Positions 30,651-39,787 of a stretch of 64,000 nt of DNA are shown one piece after another (positions within the stretch are counted from its first letter, which is position 1; every line of letters begins with the position of its first letter). Where the stretch lies: contig DATCMB010000023.1 in NCBI GenBank assembly GCA_036563615.1, positions 62,001 through 126,000 on the forward strand. Reading direction: 5' to 3'. The position numbers were made by a program, and so were the translations under genes. The notes under the pieces are model-generated. The model was not told the DNA's origin. It was given only the letters and a program-made list of their open reading frames with translations, and did no database searches. The DNA is from Candidatus Binatia bacterium (GTDB lineage: Bacteria > Desulfobacterota > Binatia > UBA12015).

Positions 30651-31430
30651 TCAGTGCTTGGCGAGCCGGCTGCGCGCCGCCGCGACGATGCGCGGCAGCA
30701 TCTCGCCGGCGGGACCGCGCACGACGATGCGCGCGAGGTCGCTGATCTCGCTCTCGTAGGGATTGACCTCGATCAGCGTTCCGCCGCGGCGCAGCACCTC
30801 GAGCGGGATGCCGGCTGCCGGGTAGACGGTCGCCGACGTCCCGGCGACGAGCACGCAGTCCGCGGCGCGCGCCTCGCGCTGGCAGCGCTCGAGCACGTCG
30901 CCGGGGATCGGCTCGCCGAACGACACGGTGTCCGACTTGAGCAGCCCACCGCAGTGGACGCAGCGCGGCGGCAGCACCTCGAGCGACACCTCCTCGCGCG
31001 GCCAGCGCGAGCAGCACTCGATGCAGCGCACGAGCGTCGCGTTGCCGTGGATCTCGGCGAGCGAGCGCTGTCCCGCGAGGCGGTGCAGATCGTCGATGTT
31101 CTGCGTGATGAGGCAGCGCAGCAGCCCGATCTCCTCGAGCTCGACGAGCGCGAAGTGGCCGGGGTTCGGCTTCGCCTCGGCGAGCTTGACGAACAGCTCG
31201 CGCAGCGGACCCTTCGGATCGAGGCGCTGCTCCCAGGCCTTCTTCGGGTCGGCGAGGAAAAGCTCCCAGCCGTTCATCGGCGGCTCGCCGTGCTTGGTCC
31301 ACAGCCCGCCGGGACCGCGGAACGGCGGGATGCCGCTCTCGACCGACAGACCCGCGCCGGTCAGCGCGATGGGATAGCGCGCGGTGAGCAGCGCTTCCGC
31401 CGCCGCCTCGATTGCCGGATCCTCGGGCAC
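30651..31430 (-). CDS. Sir2-family NAD-dependent protein deacylase
   Basis: 259 residues. GAGLSVESGIPPFRG is the NAD-binding motif, with Pro where most sirtuins have Asp (IPDFR). TQNIDDLHRLAG and the catalytic His in EIHGNATLVRC follow. The zinc site is CIEC and CVHC. VAGTSATVYPAAGIP and EVNPYES complete the Rossmann part. It removes acyl groups from lysines using NAD. It begins 9 bp after the mltD stop on the same strand, so the two share a transcript. Confidence 0.92.
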   Translation of the reverse strand: MPEDPAIEAAAEALLTARYPIALTGAGLSVESGIPPFRGPGGLWTKHGEPPMNGWELFLADPKKAWEQRLDPKGPLRELFVKLAEAKPNPGHFALVELEEIGLLRCLITQNIDDLHRLAGQRSLAEIHGNATLVRCIECCSRWPREEVSLEVLPPRCVHCGGLLKSDTVSFGEPIPGDVLERCQREARAADCVLVAGTSATVYPAAGIPLEVLRRGGTLIEVNPYESEISDLARIVVRGPAGEMLPRIVAAARSRLAKH

Positions 31431-31439
31431 CTCGCGTCC

Positions 31440-32528
31440 TCAGCCGGGCATCTGGATGCGCTGGCCGAGCTGCAGCCGCGCGGACGCCGACAGCGACTTG
31501 TTCGCCTTGCGGATCTTCTCGACCGTGACGCCGTGGCGACGCGCGATCTGCCAGAGCGTGTCGCCCTTCTTCACGACGTACTCGCGCCGGCGCATCTCGG
31601 CGATCTCCGGGAAGTAGTAGTCCTCGTTGCGCGCGACGTGGAGCGCGGCGAGGAACTGCGCGTAGAAGTTGCGGCTCGCGAAGCCGAACGCGGGGCTCTC
31701 GTGACGCTCGAGGATGTCCTCGAGGTCGCGCGAGCCGATCGCCTCGACGGCGCGGCGCGTGCCGTTGATCCCGTAGTTGTACGACGTGATCGCGAGCGGC
31801 CAGCTCTGCAGCGACTCGAACGCCTCGCGCAGGTAGGACGCGGCGGCCATCGTCGCCTTGTACGTGTGCTTGCGCTCGTCGACCTGGGCGTCGACGCGCA
31901 GGTCGCGCTGCTTCGCGGTCTCGGGCATGAGCTGCCACAAGCCGAGCGCGCCGGCGTGCGAGCGCGCCTCGTGATCGAACGACGATTCGATGTGCGGCAG
32001 GTACGCGAGCTCCTCGGGGAGCTGCGCCTTCGCGAGCACCTTGCGCACGGTCGGCAGGTAGCGCTGCGAGCGCAGGATGCTGTTGAAGAACACCTCGCGC
32101 TGCCCGAGCTGCACGCGGATGCGATTCGCCGACGCCGCGATCCACTTCGGATCCATCGGCGGACGGAACATGTGCAGGAGCTGCGTCAGCTCGGTCGCCG
32201 ACGCGGAAGCGAGCCGGCTGGTGAGCTGCTCGTAGCGGCGACGCACGGCGTCGACCTCTTCCCTGCGGCCGGTCTCGAGCCGTACGACCGCGAGCACGTT
32301 CGCCGGATCGGAGCGATCGTGCACGATCGCCTCACGCAGCGTGTAGCGCGTGAAGACGTCGACCCAGAAACGAACGTCATCTTCCAGGGAGGCGGGGACC
32401 TGGAACTCACCGCCGAATTCGAGCCGGGGAGCCTTGTCTCGCGCATCCGCGACGCGCGCCCCAACCACGGCCAGCCCAACCACCACGAGAAACAGCAGGC
32501 GCCGGCTCTGAAAGCACGAGAACGTCAT
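31440..32528 (-). CDS. mltD: Membrane-bound lytic murein transglycosylase D-like
   Basis: 362 residues from ATG 32528 with Shine-Dalgarno ggagg. N-terminal signal (about 9-28). The SLT catalytic domain has the Glu in YLPHIESSFDHEARSHAG, then GALGLWQLMPETAKQ and ITSYNYGINGTRRAV, typical of MltD. A single C-terminal LysM repeat (YVVKKGDTLWQIARRHGV onward) binds peptidoglycan. It cleaves the MurNAc-GlcNAc bond to anhydro products. The N-terminal 100 residues are a helical region. Confidence 0.9.
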   Translation of the reverse strand: MTFSCFQSRRLLFLVVVGLAVVGARVADARDKAPRLEFGGEFQVPASLEDDVRFWVDVFTRYTLREAIVHDRSDPANVLAVVRLETGRREEVDAVRRRYEQLTSRLASASATELTQLLHMFRPPMDPKWIAASANRIRVQLGQREVFFNSILRSQRYLPTVRKVLAKAQLPEELAYLPHIESSFDHEARSHAGALGLWQLMPETAKQRDLRVDAQVDERKHTYKATMAAASYLREAFESLQSWPLAITSYNYGINGTRRAVEAIGSRDLEDILERHESPAFGFASRNFYAQFLAALHVARNEDYYFPEIAEMRRREYVVKKGDTLWQIARRHGVTVEKIRKANKSLSASARLQLGQRIQMPG

Positions 32529-33370
32529 GCTGCCTCCAGACCCGTCTCTACGTAGTGCGCGGGGCACTGAATCAGACGGAACGTCTCGACTCAAGCCACT
32601 TTTGGCGCTGTCACGCGGCGCGGTCGCGGCCGTCGCGAGCGGCTTGGTGGCGAGGCCGTCACCGTCAGCGGCGAGATCGTCGCTCTCGCTGCCACGTGCC
32701 GCGCGACGACGAGGGACGCGGCGCGTCACCGAGGCGCGCGCCGAGATGCTGCTGGTCGAGGATCACGCGAAGCCGGCGCCGTAGGCGCGGTGAAGAAGCT
32801 CGCCGGCCAGGAAGGCCGCAGGTGTCTGGACAAAAATTCACCCGAGCGACCTCGCGGTGCTGGTGGTGCAGAGGGCGGGGGGCCAGTAGGCGATCGCGTC
32901 GTCGACGCGCAGGTCGCCGCCGATCGAGCCGACGCGAAGGTTGACGCGCCACGCGCCGCACTTCCGTCCCTCGCGGATCGCCATGTACGGCTCGGACGCT
33001 GCACGCACTGCGTCGAGCGCGCGCCACGCAACGAGCGTGACGCACAGGTCGTCGCCCAGGCCACTCGCCGCGCGCCACGGCCACGCGGTGGAGCTCCCAT
33101 GGTTCGCTCCTCCCCGCGCGCAAACGGCGCGCGTGGCGTTCGCGGTTCCCGTCGCGCGGCGCGCGTCGATCGCGGTTCGCAGCTGGTCGTCGAAGTCGTT
33201 TGGTGTCGCTCGAGCGTCGTTTGCGACGGTTTGCGCGATCGCTCGCAACGAGGTGACGCGCATTTCGTTGACAGGCGAATTGCTCTGAGCAAGAAGGCGT
33301 TGCGCTCCGGGGAGGATGGAGCGACGACGGCGCTTTGCGGCTCCGTCGGGGTCTGAGCAAGGGGGGTCCG
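32529..33370. other. 842-bp intergenic region upstream of the envelope operon
   Basis: Divergent promoters for mltD and the DUF1302 operon must lie here. A TTGACA at 33268-33273 is the best -35-like hexamer on the plus strand, but no convincing -10 follows at 17 bp. Several frames are open by chance in this GC-rich DNA; the one at 32838-33263 (minus) is listed separately as the only candidate. No tRNA or obvious regulatory RNA was seen. Confidence 0.4.
32838..33263 (-). CDS. Possible small protein, unsupported by homology
   Basis: A 141-codon frame with G/C at most third positions in its 3' half and a plausible globular composition (LGDDLCVTLVAWRALDAVRA, AIREGRKCGAWRVNL, GSIGGDLRVDDAIAYW). 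There is no Shine-Dalgarno, no recognised domain and two other frames are also open here, so this may be chance. Confidence 0.22.
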   Translation of the reverse strand: MRVTSLRAIAQTVANDARATPNDFDDQLRTAIDARRATGTANATRAVCARGGANHGSSTAWPWRAASGLGDDLCVTLVAWRALDAVRAASEPYMAIREGRKCGAWRVNLRVGSIGGDLRVDDAIAYWPPALCTTSTARSLG

Positions 33371-35131
33371 ATGACGCGAAGACTGACCAACTGGCTGTTC
33401 GCGGTCTTGATCGGTGCTCTGATCGTGGCGGGAATGCCGGATGGTGCCTCAGCCATCCCGCTCAACGAGGAGGGCACGATCAATCTGACGGTACGCGCCT
33501 ACGTGAACGCGCGTATCGGCACGATGGCGAAGCAGTCGACGCGACCCGGCAATCAGCCGCCGACGTGCGCCGGCCAGCCGCCCGAGGCGCTAGCGACCTG
33601 CAGCTTCGGCGGCACCTATCCGTACTCGGGCGCGGGTAACCTGATCCAGAACCGGTACTTCCTCGAGATGAAGCTCAACCACGATCTCCTCGACTGGTGG
33701 AGAGACGTGCTTCCGAAGAGCGTCACCGAGTTCAAGTACAACCTGACGTACCGCGGCGAGTACGACGGCATCTACGACTTCGGCCCGAGCGCGTACCGCA
33801 ACAACCTCGAGTCGCGTCAGGAGCTCGAGGAAGCGCTGCGTCAAGGACCGACGTTCAATCCTTCGCAGCTCGAGTCCGTCGACTTCTCCCTGCAGCGTAG
33901 CCGGCGTCGTCTGCGTCGCGTTGCGAGCTACCGCAACCGGCTCTTCCAGGCGTTCGTCGACTGGGAGCAGGGGCCGCTGTTCATCCGCTTCGGGCGGCAG
34001 AACCTGGTCTGGGGTGAGACCGACGTCTTCCGCCTGCTCGACAACATCAACCCCGTCGACAACTTCTTCGGCGGCTTCTTCATCGACCTCGATGAGCGCC
34101 GTGTGCCGCTCGACATGCTGCGCATGAGCCTCAACCTCGGCACCATCGGTCCGTTCGACCAGGTGTTCGTCGAGGGCTACGGCGCGATGGACCGCACGGT
34201 GGCGTTCATCCCCGGTGGCCCGCGTGGGTCCCCCTGGGCGCCGCCGCTCGGCCCGCCGACCGGTCAGACGCTCACGCTGCTCGAGGCGCCTCCGCTGGGG
34301 CTCCCCGGTCTGCGTGGCGGCGGCCGCATCGTCTTCAACTGGCAGGACTTCACGTTCACGATCGCGAGCTACGTGACCATGCTCGACACGCAGGCGGTGC
34401 GCTTCCGCCAGGCGCGTGAGGGCGATCCGGGCTTCGTCCAGGGCGTCAGCACGATCACGGCGGAGCAGTATGCGCCGCGCGTGTGGGTCAACGGTGCATC
34501 GATGACGACGGCGCTACCGTCGCTGAAGAGCGTGCTGCGCAGCGAGTTCGCGGTGTTCCGCGACGAGGCGTTGTTCCGCGGCCCGACCGAGACCGCGTTC
34601 CCGGGCAAGGGCCTGACGCCGGAGTACGTCGCGAACTTCCTGCAGCCGGTGCTGAACGGCGAGTTCGACACCGTGTCGCGCAAGGATACGTTCAACTTCG
34701 CGATCGGCTGGGACATGAACCAGTACATCCGGTTCCTGAACCCGAACCAGACGTTCTTCTTCAGCACCCAGTTCTTCTACCGGCACATCTTCGACCACGA
34801 TCCGCTGCAGGCGCTGCCGGTGCCGGAGCCGAACAACCAGCTGCGTGTGGTCCCCGTGGTCCAGGACCAGTTCCTCCACACGCTGCTGATCAACACGACG
34901 TACAACTGGCGCGCGCCGGGCACCGACACGACGTTCCAGGTGACCCCGGGCTACAACATGTTCTACGACTGGCAGGGCATGATCCTCTTCCAGCCGAACA
35001 TCCGCTTCACGCGCGACCCGTGGCGGTTCATCGTCGACTACACCACGATCAACAGCGGCGTGTTCCGCAGTCAGCTCGGCCTGGTCCGCGACCGGTCGAA
35101 CGTCCGGTTCCAGATTGAGTACGTGCTCTGA
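33371..35131 (+). CDS. DUF1302 family outer-membrane protein
   Basis: 586 residues from ATG 33371 with a G-rich Shine-Dalgarno. Signal peptide about 1-28 (ending GASA). The body is rich in aromatic alternating strands (FQAFVDWEQGPLFIRFGRQN, LVWGETDVFRLLDNINPVDN, YTTINSGVFRSQLGLVRDRS) and ends in a C-terminal Phe-containing strand (NVRFQIEYVL), as expected of a beta-barrel. DUF1302 genes commonly occur with DUF1329, YCF48 and MMPL genes. It is the first gene of the operon; a 20-nt-arm hairpin separates it from the next gene. A pore or receptor for hydrophobic compounds is inferred. Confidence 0.88.
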   Translation: MTRRLTNWLFAVLIGALIVAGMPDGASAIPLNEEGTINLTVRAYVNARIGTMAKQSTRPGNQPPTCAGQPPEALATCSFGGTYPYSGAGNLIQNRYFLEMKLNHDLLDWWRDVLPKSVTEFKYNLTYRGEYDGIYDFGPSAYRNNLESRQELEEALRQGPTFNPSQLESVDFSLQRSRRRLRRVASYRNRLFQAFVDWEQGPLFIRFGRQNLVWGETDVFRLLDNINPVDNFFGGFFIDLDERRVPLDMLRMSLNLGTIGPFDQVFVEGYGAMDRTVAFIPGGPRGSPWAPPLGPPTGQTLTLLEAPPLGLPGLRGGGRIVFNWQDFTFTIASYVTMLDTQAVRFRQAREGDPGFVQGVSTITAEQYAPRVWVNGASMTTALPSLKSVLRSEFAVFRDEALFRGPTETAFPGKGLTPEYVANFLQPVLNGEFDTVSRKDTFNFAIGWDMNQYIRFLNPNQTFFFSTQFFYRHIFDHDPLQALPVPEPNNQLRVVPVVQDQFLHTLLINTTYNWRAPGTDTTFQVTPGYNMFYDWQGMILFQPNIRFTRDPWRFIVDYTTINSGVFRSQLGLVRDRSNVRFQIEYVL

Positions 35132-35160
35132 ACAATCCGCCCGAAGGGGCTTGACCGTCA

Positions 35161-35206
35161 CCAAAGGGCGTGTTTGGCGAAGGTGGTTCGCCAGGCACGC
35201 CCTTGG
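35161..35206 (+). promoter_or_regulatory. Intercistronic stem-loop between DUF1302 and YCF48 genes
   Basis: Arms 35161-35181 and 35187-35206 pair along about 20 nt with one bulge and one or two wobbles around a 5-base loop. It begins 29 bp after the DUF1302 stop and lacks a T-run. It could be an attenuator or an mRNA-stabilising 3' structure that raises the first gene's expression over the rest. Confidence 0.55.
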
Positions 35207-35263
35207 TGGCATGTTCCAGCCGTTTTCCCGAAGACCGTTCCATTTAGAAAGGAAGCCCCCGGC

Positions 35264-36307
35264 ATGAGGGCAAAAGCATCAGTCCGCGTCATGGCCTGGG
35301 TCCTTCCGGCCATGTTCGCACTGTCCTCTCTTGCGCACGCGCAGGTGGCCGAGACGGTGACGCCGCGCGAAATCCGCCAAAACCTCTTCGACACTTGCTT
35401 CCCGACCCCCACCGAAGGCTGGGTGGTCGGCGACCTCGGCCGGGTCTTCAAGACCACCGACGGTGGCCGCACGTGGCAGCGGCAGATCGTTTCCGGCCGG
35501 CTGCCGTTCCTCGGCATCTCCTGTCTCGACGGCAAGCAGGCCTGGATCTCGAGCACCAACGGCCGCGTGTTCAAGACCAGCGACGGCGGCGCGACGTGGA
35601 CCGAGCAGAAGACCCCCGTCGACCGCAACCTGTTTAAGATCGCGTTCGTCTCGCCGACGCGCGGCACGGCGGTCGGCGACTTCGGCGCCATCGTCCACAC
35701 CGAGGACGGCGGCGCGACGTGGGAAGAGATCCAGCTGCCGGAGGACTTCAAGCTCCCCGATTCGGCGCTCGACCAGGGCATCCTGCCCAATGACGCGCTG
35801 CTCTACGGGCTGTCGTTCGCGAACGAAAACACCGGCTGGATCGCCGGCGAGTTCGGCACGATCCTGCGCACGGACGACGGCGGCAGGACCTGGAAGCAGC
35901 AGGTCTCGGGGATCGAGTCGACGCTCTTCGGCATCGACTTCCTCGACGAGAACACCGGCATCGCGGTCGGCATCGACAGCGTCATCCTGCGCACGGACGA
36001 CGGCGGCGCGACGTGGAAGCCCATTCCGTCGCCGTTCGACGAGCGCTCGTATTACGAGGTTGCGCTTTCCGGGAACTACGGGTGGATCGTCGGCGGTCAG
36101 GGCACCGTGCTGGTGTCGACGGACGGCGGGAAGGAATGGAAGCAGTACCCCACGCCGCTGCGGTTCGCTTCAGAGTGGTTCCGTGGGGTTAGCTTGAGCG
36201 GGGATCAAGGGTTCTTCGTCGGGGGCGCTGGTTTGATCTACGAGACCAAGGGGGCCGAAGCGACGCTGCTCCGCGCCGCCGCGACGTCCGAGGAAGGGAA
36301 TTCATGA
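35264..36307 (+). CDS. YCF48/Hcf136-like beta-propeller protein
   Basis: 347 residues from ATG 35264 (Shine-Dalgarno aaagga). Signal peptide about 1-26 (ALSSLAHA). Seven blades are countable from the recurring G-x-W/V-x-x-G-x-x-G-x-x-x-x-T-x-D-G-G-x-x-W unit: GWVVGDLGRVFKTTDGGRTW, AWISSTNGRVFKTSDGG, GTAVGDFGAIVHTEDGG, GWIAGEFGTILRTDDGG, GIAVGIDSVILRTDDGG, GWIVGGQGTVLVSTDGG, GFFVGGAGLIYETKG. Photosystem II assembly factor Hcf136 has this fold; here it is likely a periplasmic partner of the transporter whose ATG overlaps its stop. Confidence 0.9.
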   Translation: MRAKASVRVMAWVLPAMFALSSLAHAQVAETVTPREIRQNLFDTCFPTPTEGWVVGDLGRVFKTTDGGRTWQRQIVSGRLPFLGISCLDGKQAWISSTNGRVFKTSDGGATWTEQKTPVDRNLFKIAFVSPTRGTAVGDFGAIVHTEDGGATWEEIQLPEDFKLPDSALDQGILPNDALLYGLSFANENTGWIAGEFGTILRTDDGGRTWKQQVSGIESTLFGIDFLDENTGIAVGIDSVILRTDDGGATWKPIPSPFDERSYYEVALSGNYGWIVGGQGTVLVSTDGGKEWKQYPTPLRFASEWFRGVSLSGDQGFFVGGAGLIYETKGAEATLLRAAATSEEGNS

Positions 36308-38703
36308 TCCCCCAGAGATTCATCGACGCTTATCTCCGCTTCCTCCTGAACTACCGGAGGAGCGTCAGCATCATCATCGCGGCGATCACGCTGTTCTTCG
36401 CGTACTCGCTGAAGGACCTGACGCTGCACACGGACTTCTTCGACTTCTATCCGCGGCAGCATCCGTACATCAAAATCTACAACGAGTTCCGGCGGATGTT
36501 CGGCTCGGCGAACGTCCTCCAGATCATCATCAAGAAGAAGAACGGCGACATCTACAACCCGGAGACGCTGCAGAAGGTCGACCGGGTCACCAAGTTCATC
36601 ATCGAGACCAAGGGCGTCGTGCCCTACCAGATCCTCTCGATCGCGTCGCCGAAGATGAAGAGCATCAACACCTTCCGCGGCGCGGTGCAGATCCGGGAGG
36701 TGTACTACCCCGGAGTTCCGCGGACGCAGGAGGACGCGGATCGCGTCAAGTTCGCGGTCTATGCCACCAAGGGCATCCACGGCGTCTACGTCGCCGAGGA
36801 CGACTCCGCGGCGCTGGTCACGGCGGGCTTCTGGGAGGAAGCCCTCGACTTCAACTACCTCTACCACCGGCTCGAGCAGCTGAAGGCGCAGGAGAACGAC
36901 GAGAACCACGAGATCATGATCACGGGGTTCCCGTACCTGTTCACCTCGATCATGCGGTACGCTCCGCAGGTCCTGTGGGTCTTCGGGCTGACCTTCTTCA
37001 CCATCGGCGTGCTGCTCTGGGTCTACTTCCGAACGTGGACCGGCATCTGGGTGCCGCTGTTCTCGGCCTTCCTATCCACGATCTGGGGCGTCGCGTTCGG
37101 TCACCTCATGGGCTTCAACCTCGACCCGCTCGTGATGGTGATTCCGATCTTCCTGACCGCACGCGCGATCAGCCACTCGGTCCAGTCGATGGACCGCTAC
37201 CACGAGGAGTACCACCGCCTGGGTGACAAGCATCAGGCGATCGTGGTGTCGTACGGTGCGCTGTTCCCGCCGGCGATCGCGGCGATCGTCACCGACGGTC
37301 TCGGCATACTGCTGGTGGCGCTGGCGCCGATTCCGCTCATTCAGAAGGTCGCTCTGTTCGCGAGCTTCTGGATCATCTCGATCTTCATCAGCGTCGTCAC
37401 GCTGCACCCGATCATCCTGGCCTACATCGACCCGCCGGCTGCTCCGGGGCACGACACCGACGACCGCTGGTCCGAGAAGTTCTACAAGGCGATCACCGAC
37501 TTCACGATCTGGTCGAGCGCCGGCTGGCGTCGCTACGCGGTCCTGGTGATGACGCTGGTGCTCTTCGTCGGCTCGTTCCTCATCGGACGGACGCTGAAGG
37601 TCGGCGACATGACGCCCGGCGCGGCGCTGCTCTTCCCCGACCATCCGTACAACCAGGCGTACGACGTCCTCAACCACGACTTCCTCGGCGCCAATCAGCT
37701 GATCGCGATCGCCGACACCAAGGCGCCGGACAACATCAAGACGCGCGAGCCGCTCGAGCTGATGGAGGAGTTCGGCACCGAGATGGAGGAGGTCGAGGGC
37801 GCCGCGCTCTCGGTCTCGGTGGTGAACATCGTCAAGCAGCTCGCGCGCCTCTACCACGAGGGTGAGCCCAAGTGGGGCTTCATCCCGGACAACCCGAAGA
37901 ACATCGCGCAGCTGTTCTACACGTTCACGCAGAGCGGCCAGGCGGGTGACCTCGATCGCTTCATCGACCCGTCGTACCAGTTCGGCACCGTGGTGACGCT
38001 GTTCCGCGGTCACTCGAACGCGATCATCACGAACGCGATCGAGAGGGCGCGCGAGTTCGCCAAGCAGCATCAGACCGACGCAATCGAGTTCCGCCTCGCG
38101 GGCGGCATGTTCGGCATCCTCGCGGCCGTGAACGAGAAGGTCGAGGAGTCGTACTGGACGACGCTCGGCATCGTCTTCTCGGTGGTCGCGCTCTGTCTCT
38201 ACCTGACCTACGGCTCGCTCGCGGCGACCATCCTGCTGATGATCCCCGTGGTCGGCGCGCAGTTCGTCTGCGAGGCCGTCATGGTGCTGTGGAAGATCGA
38301 CCTCAACGTGAACTCGCTGCCGGTCGCGGCTGCGGGCGCGGGGTGCGGCGTCGACTACGGCATCTACCACTTCAGTCGAATGCTCGACACGTTCGACGAG
38401 GGACGCGACGTCGACGACGCCGTCGACTACGCGACCGCGACGACCGGCCGGGCGATCATCTTCACGGCGAGCACGATGTTCGCGTCGACCATCTTCTGGT
38501 GGTTCTCGAGCCTGAAGTTCCAGGCCGAGATGGGCCTCCTGCTGTCGCTGCTGATGGCGTTCAACACGGTGGGCGGTCTGATCGTCGTTCCGGCGCTCGT
38601 GAAGGTGTGGCGGCCGAAGTTCCTGCTCGACCGCCGCGACGCAGCGCGGGCCAGGCTTGCGCGCGAGGGCGCGCAGACTCCTCAGACGCACGCGGCGAGT
38701 TGA
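36304..38703 (+). CDS. MMPL/RND-superfamily transporter
   Basis: 799 residues, about 12 membrane segments in two repeats, each with a TM, a large periplasmic loop and five TMs. TM1 is about 19-36. NLDPLVMVIPIFLTARAISHSVQSMDRY and AGCGVDYGIYHFSRML are the TM4-type segments of the two halves, the latter with a membrane Asp suited to proton relay. It matches the COG1033 predicted exporters. Its ATG overlaps the YCF48 stop, so the two are translationally coupled. Hydrophobic or lipid substrates are known for MMPL relatives; the cargo here is unknown. Confidence 0.92.
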   Translation: MIPQRFIDAYLRFLLNYRRSVSIIIAAITLFFAYSLKDLTLHTDFFDFYPRQHPYIKIYNEFRRMFGSANVLQIIIKKKNGDIYNPETLQKVDRVTKFIIETKGVVPYQILSIASPKMKSINTFRGAVQIREVYYPGVPRTQEDADRVKFAVYATKGIHGVYVAEDDSAALVTAGFWEEALDFNYLYHRLEQLKAQENDENHEIMITGFPYLFTSIMRYAPQVLWVFGLTFFTIGVLLWVYFRTWTGIWVPLFSAFLSTIWGVAFGHLMGFNLDPLVMVIPIFLTARAISHSVQSMDRYHEEYHRLGDKHQAIVVSYGALFPPAIAAIVTDGLGILLVALAPIPLIQKVALFASFWIISIFISVVTLHPIILAYIDPPAAPGHDTDDRWSEKFYKAITDFTIWSSAGWRRYAVLVMTLVLFVGSFLIGRTLKVGDMTPGAALLFPDHPYNQAYDVLNHDFLGANQLIAIADTKAPDNIKTREPLELMEEFGTEMEEVEGAALSVSVVNIVKQLARLYHEGEPKWGFIPDNPKNIAQLFYTFTQSGQAGDLDRFIDPSYQFGTVVTLFRGHSNAIITNAIERAREFAKQHQTDAIEFRLAGGMFGILAAVNEKVEESYWTTLGIVFSVVALCLYLTYGSLAATILLMIPVVGAQFVCEAVMVLWKIDLNVNSLPVAAAGAGCGVDYGIYHFSRMLDTFDEGRDVDDAVDYATATTGRAIIFTASTMFASTIFWWFSSLKFQAEMGLLLSLLMAFNTVGGLIVVPALVKVWRPKFLLDRRDAARARLAREGAQTPQTHAAS

Positions 38704-38794
38704 CGACCGGTCTCGCTCGGCGCCCGATGGTGGCAGGCAGAAGCTCCAACGTCGCGGCGCCCGCGCGTGCGCTGGGTGAGCGCGGAGCGGGGTC

Positions 38795-39787
38795 GTGCCG
38801 GTAGAGATCCAGGCCGAGCGTCTGCGCAAGACGTTCGGTGCGACCGTCGCCGTGCACGAGGTGACGTTCAGCATCGAGCGCGGCGAGGTGGTCGGCTTCC
38901 TCGGTCCGAACGGCGCGGGCAAGAGCACGACCCTGCGCATGCTCACCGGGGTCTTCCCGCCGACCTCCGGTCGCGCGACGATCGCGGGACACGACGTCGT
39001 GCGCGACTCGATCGCCGCGCGCCGTGCGCTCGGCTACCTGCCCGAGCGTACGGCGCTCTACGGCGAGATGCCGGTGCGCCGCTACCTCGAGTTCATCGCC
39101 GACATGAAGGGGGTGGCGAAGCGCGACGTCACCCGCGCGGTGGAGCGCGCGATGGGCGCGGCCGGCATCGAGAAGGTGTCGCACCGCCTGGTCGGCAACC
39201 TGTCGAAGGGCTACCGCCAGCGGGTCGGCATCGCGCAGGCGCTGATCGGCGATCCGCCGGTCCTGATCCTCGACGAGCCGACGTCGGGCCTCGACCCCGA
39301 GCAGGTCACCGAGATCCGCGCGCTGGTGCGCAACCTCGGCTCCGAGCGCACCGTCATCCTGTCGACGCACATCCTGCCGGAGGTCGAGACCATCTGCTCG
39401 CGCGTCATCATCATGAACCGCGGGCGGATCCTCGCGGTCGACTCGCCGGCGCGTCTCGAGGAGCACCTGCGTCCCTACCGCGAGTTCTCGGTGACCGCGG
39501 TGGGCGCGCGCGACGGCTTGATCCGCGCGCTGCGTGCCGTGCCGCACGTCGTCGACGCCTTCGTCGATGGCGAGGAGGGCGAGGCGCTGCGCCTCGTGGT
39601 GCGCTGCGAGCACGGCTACGACGTCCGCCGCGAGATCGCGGGCGCCGTGGTCGGCGGCGGCTTCGGCCTCGTCGAGCTCAAGCCCGTCGTGATGACGCTG
39701 GAAGAGATCTTCCTCACGCTGGTTGGCGACCAACGCGAGGCGCCGCCGGTCGAGGAGGAGAAGGAGCGTGCCGTTGCGGGTCGTTAG
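38795..39787 (+). CDS. ABC transporter ATP-binding protein, GldA/NosF-like
   Basis: 330 residues from GTG 38795. Walker A GPNGAGKST at 37-45, signature LSKGYRQRVGIAQAL, Walker B LILDEPTSGLDPEQ, and the H-loop in STHILPEVE. A C-terminal regulatory extension (about 230-330) is typical of DrrA/GldA/CcmA-type ATPases. Together with the next three genes it forms a complete ABC-2-type exporter. It overlaps the permease gene by 20 bp. Confidence 0.93.
   Translation: MPVEIQAERLRKTFGATVAVHEVTFSIERGEVVGFLGPNGAGKSTTLRMLTGVFPPTSGRATIAGHDVVRDSIAARRALGYLPERTALYGEMPVRRYLEFIADMKGVAKRDVTRAVERAMGAAGIEKVSHRLVGNLSKGYRQRVGIAQALIGDPPVLILDEPTSGLDPEQVTEIRALVRNLGSERTVILSTHILPEVETICSRVIIMNRGRILAVDSPARLEEHLRPYREFSVTAVGARDGLIRALRAVPHVVDAFVDGEEGEALRLVVRCEHGYDVRREIAGAVVGGGFGLVELKPVVMTLEEIFLTLVGDQREAPPVEEEKERAVAGR

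Noticed and set aside
32790..33356. 188-codon plus-strand frame before the DUF1302 gene
   Set aside because: Arg/Asp/Val-rich composition without motif or Shine-Dalgarno; competing frames on the other strand.
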